28,684 nt of DNA, from the NCBI GenBank assembly GCA_019415645.1, contig DXYV01000038.1, forward strand, positions 1 through 28,684, written 5' to 3'. This DNA comes from Clostridiales bacterium. GTDB taxonomy: Bacteria > Bacillota > Clostridia > Oscillospirales > Oscillospiraceae. Positions 21,376 through 26,991 of this stretch are shown in pieces (positions within the stretch are counted from its first letter, which is position 1; the number at the start of each line of letters is the position of its first letter). A model generated the notes under the pieces. It was given only the letters and a program-made list of their open reading frames with translations. It did no database searches and was not told where the DNA came from. The position numbers and the translations under genes were made by a program.

Positions 21376-21403
21376 TTGACTTTCTGCACATCTATGGTAT
21401 AAT
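21376..21403 (+). promoter_or_regulatory. Promoter of the ABC-F gene
   Basis: TTGACT (21376-21381), 16-bp spacer, TATAAT (21398-21403), 40 bases before the start codon. Confidence 0.75.
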
Positions 21404-21442
21404 GATAATCTATGAATTTTGATTGCACATAAGGAGTTCTTC

Positions 21443-23041
21443 ATGATCACTGTTTCTGACTTGTCCCTGAATTACAGCGGACAGCCTCTGTTTTCCCATG
21501 TGGACCTGCAGTTTGACCGCGGCAACTGCTACGGAATCATCGGCGCCAACGGCGCGGGCAAATCCACCTTCCTGAAGATCCTCTCCGGTCAGCTGGAGCC
21601 CACTTCCGGATCGGTGACCATCCTGCCCAACACCCGCATGTCGGTGCTCAAGCAGGACCAGAACGCCTACGACGCTTACAACGTCATGGATACGGTTATT
21701 ATGGGCAACCCCCGGCTGTACGAGATCGCCCAGCAGAAGGAAGCCCTGTACGCCAAGGAGGAGATGACCGACGAGGAGGGCCTGCTGGCCTGCGAGCTGG
21801 AGACCGAGTACGCAGAGCTGGGCGGCTGGGAGTCCGAGTCCGACGCCTCCCGCATCCTCCAGGGCCTGGGCGTGACCACGGACCACCACTACGACTCCAT
21901 GGCCACCCTGGACGGCCGCCTCAAGGTGAAGGTGCTGCTGGCCCAGGCGCTGTTCGGCAATCCGGACATCCTGCTGCTGGACGAGCCCACCAACAACCTG
22001 GACATCGTGGCCGTGGAGTGGCTCAACGACTTCCTCATGGACTTTGAGGGCACCGTCATCGTGGTCTCCCACGACCGCCACTTCCTGAATACCGTGTGCA
22101 CCCACATCGTGGACATCGACTACGGCAAGATCAAGATGTACGTGGGCAACTACGACTTCTGGTACGAGTCCTCCCAGCTGATGCAGAACCTCATCAAGAA
22201 CCAGAACAAGCGCAACGAGGAAAAGATCAAGGAATTGCAGGACTTTATCGCCCGCTTCTCCGCCAACAAGTCCAAGTCCAAGCAGGCTACCTCCCGCCGC
22301 AAGCTGCTGGAAAAGCTCACCATCGAGGAGATGCCGGCCTCGTCCCGCCGCTACCCCTGGGTGGGCTTCTCCCCCGACCGGGAGGTGGGCAAGGACATCC
22401 TCTTCGTCACCGACGTGTCCAAGACGGTGGACGGCGTCAAGCTGCTGGACAAGGTGACCTTTACGGTCAACCACGGGGACAAGATCGCCTTTGTAGGCGA
22501 CAATGAGAACGCCCACACCGCCCTGTTCAAGATCCTCACCGGCGAGTGGGAGCCCGACGAGGGCACCGTGAAGTGGGGCCAGACCGCCACCTTCTCCTAC
22601 TTCCCCAAGGACAACACCGAGTTCTTCAAGGACAACGACGACAACCTGGTGGAGTGGCTCCGCCAATTCTCATCCGACCCCCACGAGGCCTATCTCCGGG
22701 GCTTCCTGGGCCGGATGCTCTTCTCCGGCGATGACGTCTACAAGCAGGTGAAGGTGCTCTCCGGCGGCGAAAAGGTGCGGTGCATGCTCTCGCGCATGAT
22801 GCTCTCCGGCGCCAACGTGCTGTTGCTGGACCAGCCCACCAACCATTTGGACCTGGAGTCCATTGCCGCCCTGAACAACGGCCTGGAGGCGGTCAACTGC
22901 AACGTGCTGGTGTCCTCCCACGACCATCAGCTGGTGGAGACCGTGGCCAACCGCATCTTTGACTTTACCCCGGAGGGCCAGCTGAAGGATTACCGCTGCG
23001 GATACGAGGAATACCTGGAAAAGACCTCCAGCCAGAGCTGA
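21443..23041 (+). CDS. ABC-F family ATPase with one degenerate ATP site
   Basis: 532 residues with two ABC domains and no membrane segments, joined by a charged linker (~240-300), the plan of ribosome-associated ABC-F proteins; YkpA/YbiT-like by overall sequence. Domain 1: Walker A GANGAGKST (34-42), Walker B LLLDEPTNNLD with Glu181. Domain 2: signature LSGGE (439-443). These form an intact ATP site. The other site is altered: Walker A 2 reads GDNENAHT (352-359; His358 in place of Lys), the catalytic Glu is Gln464 (LLLDQPTNHLD), and signature 1 reads LDGRL (156-160). The ATG at 21443 follows AAGGAG. Likely role: translation factor at the ribosomal E site, or antibiotic protection. Confidence 0.93.
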   Translation: MITVSDLSLNYSGQPLFSHVDLQFDRGNCYGIIGANGAGKSTFLKILSGQLEPTSGSVTILPNTRMSVLKQDQNAYDAYNVMDTVIMGNPRLYEIAQQKEALYAKEEMTDEEGLLACELETEYAELGGWESESDASRILQGLGVTTDHHYDSMATLDGRLKVKVLLAQALFGNPDILLLDEPTNNLDIVAVEWLNDFLMDFEGTVIVVSHDRHFLNTVCTHIVDIDYGKIKMYVGNYDFWYESSQLMQNLIKNQNKRNEEKIKELQDFIARFSANKSKSKQATSRRKLLEKLTIEEMPASSRRYPWVGFSPDREVGKDILFVTDVSKTVDGVKLLDKVTFTVNHGDKIAFVGDNENAHTALFKILTGEWEPDEGTVKWGQTATFSYFPKDNTEFFKDNDDNLVEWLRQFSSDPHEAYLRGFLGRMLFSGDDVYKQVKVLSGGEKVRCMLSRMMLSGANVLLLDQPTNHLDLESIAALNNGLEAVNCNVLVSSHDHQLVETVANRIFDFTPEGQLKDYRCGYEEYLEKTSSQS

Positions 23042-23253
23042 AACGCATCCCCAAAGCCGCGCTGATAGGCCTCGTCCAGCTCGGCGGAGAGGCGCGCGCT
23101 GTCGGCGTCCAGGAGCTTGTCCACAAAGTCCAGGCCAAACGCCGCCTGAATCTGGGCGAGGTAGGGCTCCATGGCGTTCAAGCGGGACTGGAGCGCGTCG
23201 GAAAGGCCTTCTTCGCTGGAGAGCCATTGTAGTTTTTCAATGATAGATTTCAT
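22990..23253 (-). CDS. Small helical protein, DUF6809-like, paired with an XRE regulator
   Basis: 87 residues from the ATG at 23253 (MKSIIEKLQWLSSEEGLSDA), after a GAAAGGAGTAGC site. All-helical and acidic. The end, LDEAYQRGFGDAFQLWLEVF, resembles the C-terminal helix of DUF6809 proteins (…AEEAFxxGFRLGxxLMLEV…), a weak call. Its 3' end overlaps the ABC-F gene's 3' end by 52 bases in antisense. It is divergent from the XRE gene and has a near-consensus promoter carrying a palindrome. Function unknown; a small two-gene module is likely. Confidence 0.7.
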   Translation of the reverse strand: MKSIIEKLQWLSSEEGLSDALQSRLNAMEPYLAQIQAAFGLDFVDKLLDADSARLSAELDEAYQRGFGDAFQLWLEVFSRYSSYPQR

Positions 23254-23295
23254 ATTGCTACTCCTTTCGATGACGACAAAATTTTCGCCATCTCC

Positions 23296-23325
23296 ATTAT
23301 ATAACGACAAATATGTCGCTGTCAA
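23296..23325 (-). promoter_or_regulatory. Near-consensus promoter with operator in the spacer
   Basis: On the minus strand TTGACA (plus 23320-23325), 18-bp spacer, TATAAT (23296-23301). The palindrome CGACA-AATA-TGTCG (23305-23318) fills the spacer. ACGACAAA recurs near 23274. A repressor bound there, probably the XRE protein, would block the DUF6809-like gene. Confidence 0.75.
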
Positions 23326-23339
23326 GAGGTGAACTGGAC

Positions 23340-23549
23340 ATGTCCAAATTTGTGGAGCGCCTGACCATGCTCCGACAAGAAAAACACTTATCGCAGCCTG
23401 CGGTTGCAGCTGTGATGGGAGTAACAAAGCGCACTTATCAGCGCTATGAAGCCGGAACAGGTGAGCCACAAATGACACCCCTAATTCGTTTAGCTGATTT
23501 TTATAAGGTTTCCTTAGATTATTTGACTGGCCGCACCGATGAACGGTAA
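23340..23549 (+). CDS. XRE/Cro-family HTH regulator
   Basis: 69 residues. Single helix-turn-helix domain: LRQEKHLSQPAVAAVMGVTKRTYQRYEAG, ending LADFYKVSLDYLTGRTDER, the standard XRE layout. The ATG at 23340 was chosen because AAGAGGTG precedes it; an in-frame ATG nine codons earlier lies inside the operator. Divergent from the 87-residue gene with 86 bases between them containing the palindromic operator. It likely represses that gene and perhaps itself. Codon use is more AT-rich than its neighbours, suggesting acquisition as a cassette. Confidence 0.9.
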   Translation: MSKFVERLTMLRQEKHLSQPAVAAVMGVTKRTYQRYEAGTGEPQMTPLIRLADFYKVSLDYLTGRTDER

Positions 23550-23816
23550 GGTACTTTCTGTGCGCGCAACGCCTGCAAGGGGAGCGCTGCCGTTTCTGAT
23601 TTCGCGTCCGTAGGGGTCGATCTCCGCGCTAAGTGCCGCCGCTGTGCGGCGGTTGCGCTGCGAAAGGCGGCCTGCGGGCCGCACTGCCTACATCGACCCT
23701 GTTGCTGCGGCACCCTCCGGGGGGTGACTTTCTGCTCGTGCAGAAAGGAACCAAAGACACGCTCAGGAGGGGGATTTCGTATTCCCCCTCCTGAGAACCA
23801 CCCCCCACCGACCAAA

Positions 23817-23887
23817 CGCGTCGCCGCAAGCTGCATAGCGTTTGCTTCCGCCTAACGGGGAAAGCTCACTTATTTCGCTGCGGCTCC
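23817..23887 (-). repeat. Modular hairpin repeat, copy U2
   Basis: On the minus strand it starts GGAGCCGCAGCGAAATAAGT and ends GCAGCTTGCGGCGACGCG, with a GCTTTCC/GGAAGC stem between (one bulge). Closest to U1 in both flanks. Confidence 0.6.
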
Positions 23888-23890
23888 TTT

Positions 23891-23918
23891 CCCAACGGAA
23901 ACGGCCGTTTCCGTTGGG
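23891..23918. repeat. 28-bp perfect palindrome
   Basis: CCCAACGGAAACGG followed immediately by its exact reverse complement, with no loop. It lies between repeat copies U2 and U3. Confidence 0.8.
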
Positions 23919-23921
23919 GGA

Positions 23922-23993
23922 GGACGAGCAACGAAGGGGAGCGGATGTTCGCCGAACAGGCGGACGGAGCGGACCGAAGTTTGTGAGGACGAG
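23922..23993 (+). repeat. Modular hairpin repeat, copy U3
   Basis: Starts GGACGAGCAACGAAGGGGAG, short stem TGTTC-GCC-GAACA (23946-23958), ends GAAGTTTGTGAGGACGAGG. Confidence 0.5.
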
Positions 23994-24000
23994 GCTGCGG

Positions 24001-24025
24001 CCCCCCTTATTGGAAGTAACCCCCC
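24001..24025 (+). repeat. 25-bp direct repeat, copy 1
   Basis: C6-TTATTGGAAGTAA-C6; identical to 24313-24337. Confidence 0.75.
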
Positions 24026-24138
24026 GGGGAAGCAAGACTTGAGAGCGTCAGCGTCGAAACATTCCGCGCAGGGGAAAGCAACCCAGAGAACCGTGCAAAA
24101 GTCCCTCTCGGAGAGCGGAGGGGGGCATCCGGGGGAAA

Positions 24139-24212
24139 CGCGTCCTCGCAAAGTACGCTGGACTCCGTTTCCGCCAGGAATGGCGAAAACTCCGCCCGCT
24201 TCCTTGCTCGTC
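24139..24212 (-). repeat. Modular hairpin repeat, copy U4
   Basis: On the minus strand it starts GGACGAGCAAGGAAGCGGGC, has a 10-bp stem with one mismatch (plus 24167-24176/24181-24190), and ends ACTTTGCGAGGACGCG. Confidence 0.55.
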
Positions 24213-24312
24213 CTTTCCCCAGCGGGCCAGCGGCCCGATGGGGGCCCCGATTTTGCCAGGAAGGCGCGGAGCCGAAGGCAAGGACATTCCGCAGAATGTC
24301 CCCGCGCCTTGG

Positions 24313-24337
24313 CCCCCCTTATTGGAAGTAACCCCCC
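24313..24337 (+). repeat. 25-bp direct repeat, copy 2
   Basis: Identical to 24001-24025. Both copies are followed within a few bases by CGGGGAA. Confidence 0.75.
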
Positions 24338-24677
24338 TCGGGGAACGCCTGCGGGCGGGACGAAGAGAAGGGCGGATGTGGGCATCCGCCCCTACGTGCG
24401 GCCTTCCCCAACAGTACCTAGCCAGGCGCGCTTCGTGGACCCTGCCTGGCCGCGACACCCGGCTGGGGAGCGGCAGCGGGTGCTGGGGTGCCAGAGTATG
24501 CAGGTTTCGGGCGCCGGTGTTGAATCGTATGCACCCTCGACAGAACCGGGGGATGGAAAAGGGGGTGTCCCCCTTTTCTCTCCTTCTTTTGGGTACTTTT
24601 CTTGGAGAAGCAAGAAAAGTACAAACATTTGGGGCACCCCGACCGGGCCCAACAACGTGGGCCGGCTGGGGAAAGGC

Positions 24678-24746
24678 GGAGCGGCGGAAGGAGCGAGCAT
24701 TTGCCGTCAGGCAGATGCGAACGATATGCAGCACGTGACGCCGCGG
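24678..24746 (+). repeat. Modular hairpin repeat, copy U5
   Basis: Starts GGAGCGGCGGAAGGAGCGAG, 9-bp stem with one G-T (24697-24705/24710-24718, loop GTCA), ends ATGCAGCACGTGACGCCGCG. Confidence 0.55.
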
Positions 24747-24830
24747 GGTCCAGGGCCGAAGCCCCGGGGAGCCGCCTATGTGCGCCTTCCGAAACAGCCC
24801 CGGGAATCACGCGCTTTGAGGAGGGATTTT

Positions 24831-25136
24831 ATGCACCATCTCAACGGTACCCAGATCCTGTTTCTCTGGGTTCTTCTGATGAGCGGGCTGTCGTTCTCCC
24901 TCTTCGGCCTGGACAAGCGCCGGGCCAGGCGGGGACAGTGGCGCATCTCGGAAAAGGCGCTGTTTCTCACCGCCCTGCTGGGCGGCTCACCGGGGGCGCT
25001 TCTGGGTATGAAGGCCTTTCACCACAAGACCCTCCACAAGCGGTTCCGCTACGGCCTGCCCCTGATTCTGCTGCTCCAGGTCGTGCTGATCGCCCTGTGG
25101 TATCTGTGGCCCCTGCTCCACCATCACGGAAGATAA
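24831..25136 (+). CDS. DUF1294 membrane protein
   Basis: 101 residues. LFGLDKRRARRGQWRISEKA followed by LGGSPGALLGMKAFHHKTLH is the DUF1294 signature, with hydrophobic segments at ~7-27 and ~75-97 and a shorter one at ~45-60. Function unknown; small integral membrane protein. The ATG at 24831 follows GAGGAGGGA; the open reading extends far upstream, but that part is repeat DNA. Twelve bases separate it from the crotonase gene, so they share a transcript. No clear promoter was found upstream. Confidence 0.88.
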   Translation: MHHLNGTQILFLWVLLMSGLSFSLFGLDKRRARRGQWRISEKALFLTALLGGSPGALLGMKAFHHKTLHKRFRYGLPLILLLQVVLIALWYLWPLLHHHGR

Positions 25137-25148
25137 GGAGGAATTCCC

Positions 25149-25940
25149 ATGCCGGAGATTCGCACCGAACGCCGGGCCGACAAGCCCGAAGTGCTCACCA
25201 TTTTCATCGACAACCAAAAGGCCCTCAACGCCCTGACCACCCAGATGCAGATCGACCTGATTCGGGTCCTGAAGGAGGCCAAGGCCGACAAATCGGTCCG
25301 GGTCATCGTCATCCGGGGCGCCGGACACAAGGCGTTCTCCTCCGGCGGGGCCATGGAGTGTCTGGACGACATCACCAACGAGGAGGCCGCTGCCGCCATG
25401 TACCAGCGGGGCTGCGACATCCGGGAGACCATCGAGAGCATGGACAAGCCCATCCTGGCCGCCGTGTCCGGCTACTGCATCGGCGGCGGGTTTGAGATCG
25501 CCATGTGCTGCGACATGATCTATGCCTCCGACGACGCGCGATTTGGCCTGCCCGAGTCCAACCTGGGCCTGGTGCCCGGCTGGGGCGGCGCCATCCGCCT
25601 GCCCCGGAAGGTCACGGTCAACAAGGCCAAGGAGATGATTCTTCTGGGCGAGCAGATGCCCGCCGAGGAGGCTTACCGTCTGTGCATCGTCAACAAGATC
25701 TTCCCCAAGGAGGACCTGTTTGCCGCCGTGGACCGGGTGGTGGACCGTCTGCTGGAGCGGGCGCCTCTGGCCCTGCGGGGGATCAAGGCCATCGTCTCCC
25801 ACGCCATTGTGGACGGCAACATCGACGTCGCCCACGAGATCGAAAAGAAGCTGTCCATTTATCTCATGTCCACCGACGACTTCAAAGAGGCGGTCTCCGC
25901 CTTCGAGGAGCACCGCAAGCCCAAGTTCCAGGGAAAGTGA
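25149..25940 (+). CDS. Enoyl-CoA hydratase/isomerase (crotonase) family protein
   Basis: 263 residues. The oxyanion-hole region has SSGGAMECL (~64-72) and CIGGGFEIAMCCD (110-122). Glu116 and Glu136 (in GLPESNLGLVPGWGG) are spaced exactly as the two catalytic glutamates of enoyl-CoA hydratase, so hydratase chemistry is possible. The C-terminal helices are present. The CoA substrate is unknown; no other beta-oxidation or butyrate genes are nearby, so pathway assignment is open. Starts at 25149 after AAGGAGGAATT. Confidence 0.93.
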   Translation: MPEIRTERRADKPEVLTIFIDNQKALNALTTQMQIDLIRVLKEAKADKSVRVIVIRGAGHKAFSSGGAMECLDDITNEEAAAAMYQRGCDIRETIESMDKPILAAVSGYCIGGGFEIAMCCDMIYASDDARFGLPESNLGLVPGWGGAIRLPRKVTVNKAKEMILLGEQMPAEEAYRLCIVNKIFPKEDLFAAVDRVVDRLLERAPLALRGIKAIVSHAIVDGNIDVAHEIEKKLSIYLMSTDDFKEAVSAFEEHRKPKFQGK

Positions 25941-25953
25941 CCCAATTCGTTGC

Positions 25954-26050
25954 AATGAACAATGGACAGTTGACAATGGACAATGGACGATTTTCGGCCC
26001 CTCAGTCCCCCAACAGATAATTCTTAATTGCCAACTGTTAATTGTTCATT
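25954..26050. repeat. Imperfect 24-bp inverted repeat
   Basis: Arms 25954-25977 and 26027-26050 match at 21 of 24 positions (AATGAACAAT… / …ATTGTTCATT). AT-rich in a GC-rich area, with an extra GACAATGG tandem. It is either a terminator for the crotonase gene or a small MITE-like insertion. Confidence 0.65.
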
Positions 26051-26082
26051 CTTAATTCTACATGCTCAAAGGACCTGATGCC

Positions 26083-26991
26083 ATGCCATCCGCAAACCAA
26101 AAATTCATGCTGCCGGCCCTGTCGCTGCTGCTGGGCCTCGCTGCCGCCGGCCTGCGCCTGTGGCAGCGCCTGGCCGCCTACGATGAGAGCGGCCTGCCCA
26201 TTCCCATGGCCATCCCCTCGGTGGTGCTGGTGGTCGCCCTGCTGGCGGCTGCGGCGCTCTTTCTGGCTCTCTCCCTCCGCCTGCCCAAGACCGTCGAGCA
26301 GCAGGAGCTCCGCGGCGACTCCGTGACCGCCCTGCTCCTGATGGTGTGCGCGGGGCTGATGCTGGTCTCGGCCGTGGTGGGGCTGATGAGCTTTGCCTCC
26401 GGCTACCAGGAAGCGGCCGCCGGGGCGGCCTCCGCCCAGCTGCGCAGTGAAGCGGTGCGGCAGTTCTTCCTGTCCTCGGTGCTTACGCTGATTCTGTCCG
26501 TGGCCGCTGTGCCCACCGCCGTGGCCCTGGCCTACCGGGCCAAGCAGATTCGCGCGGAACAGCCCCCGGCCAGCGGCTTTGCCGCCCTGATGCCCGCGTT
26601 TTACTGTTGGATCTGGCTCATTGAGGCCTACCGCCAGCACACCGCCAACCCCATTGTCTGGGACTATGTCTTTCTGCTCTTTGCCATCATCGGGCAGCTG
26701 ATTTCCGCCTACTACCGGGCCGGATTCTTTTACGGCGTGGGCAAGCCCCGCCCGGCGGTCTTCGTCAGCCTGCTGGCCCAGCTGTTCACCGTGGTGGCCA
26801 TCACCGACTGCGGCGAGGCGCTGTCCATTCTGATCCTGATTCTGTTCCTGCTCTACAACCTGGCCGAGCTGCTGACCATTCTCCCCCTGGTCCTGGCGCC
26901 GCCCTATCAGCCCCGTCGTCTGGCCAGAGAGCCCGCAGACCCCGCCCCGTCCGATCATCCCGATACACAGGAGGAAGAAGCTCATGAGTAA
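26083..26991 (+). CDS. Multi-pass membrane protein of unknown function
   Basis: 302 residues; no family recognised. About seven hydrophobic segments: ~8-26, 43-63, 80-102, 130-150, 170-188, 195-212 and 225-280, then a charged Pro/Asp/Glu-rich tail. The start at 26083 was chosen because AAAGGA lies nine bases upstream; an ATG seven codons earlier (26062) contains that site and lacks its own. The stop overlaps the metG start by eight bases, which ties the two together in translation. Confidence 0.8.
   Translation: MPSANQKFMLPALSLLLGLAAAGLRLWQRLAAYDESGLPIPMAIPSVVLVVALLAAAALFLALSLRLPKTVEQQELRGDSVTALLLMVCAGLMLVSAVVGLMSFASGYQEAAAGAASAQLRSEAVRQFFLSSVLTLILSVAAVPTAVALAYRAKQIRAEQPPASGFAALMPAFYCWIWLIEAYRQHTANPIVWDYVFLLFAIIGQLISAYYRAGFFYGVGKPRPAVFVSLLAQLFTVVAITDCGEALSILILILFLLYNLAELLTILPLVLAPPYQPRRLAREPADPAPSDHPDTQEEEAHE

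Larger units (their letters stand above)
23550..24830. repeat. 1.28-kb non-coding mosaic of GC-rich repeats and hairpins
   Basis: Long open readings exist on both strands but have low-complexity, frame-shadow composition and no start signals. The content is palindromes and repeats: GGGTCGAT/ATCGACCC bounding ~23613-23699, CTTTCTG/GCAGAAAG near 23728, a long stem near 23762-23795, the 28-bp palindrome 23891-23918, GGACATTC/GAATGTCC near 24281, GCGGATG/CATCCGC near 24370, AAAAGGGGG/CCCCCTTTT (24557-24577), GTACTTTTCTTG/CAAGAAAAGTAC (24593-24622), and four copies of the modular repeat. Confidence 0.7.

Noticed and set aside
24039..24830. Long plus-strand reading that continues into DUF1294
   Set aside because: The part before 24831 is repeat DNA; DUF1294 has its own start, GAGGAGGGA site and family N-terminus.
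23550..24830. CRISPR array
   Set aside because: Repeats are few, unevenly spaced and in both orientations, with internal hairpins of varying sequence; no spacers of constant size and no cas genes.
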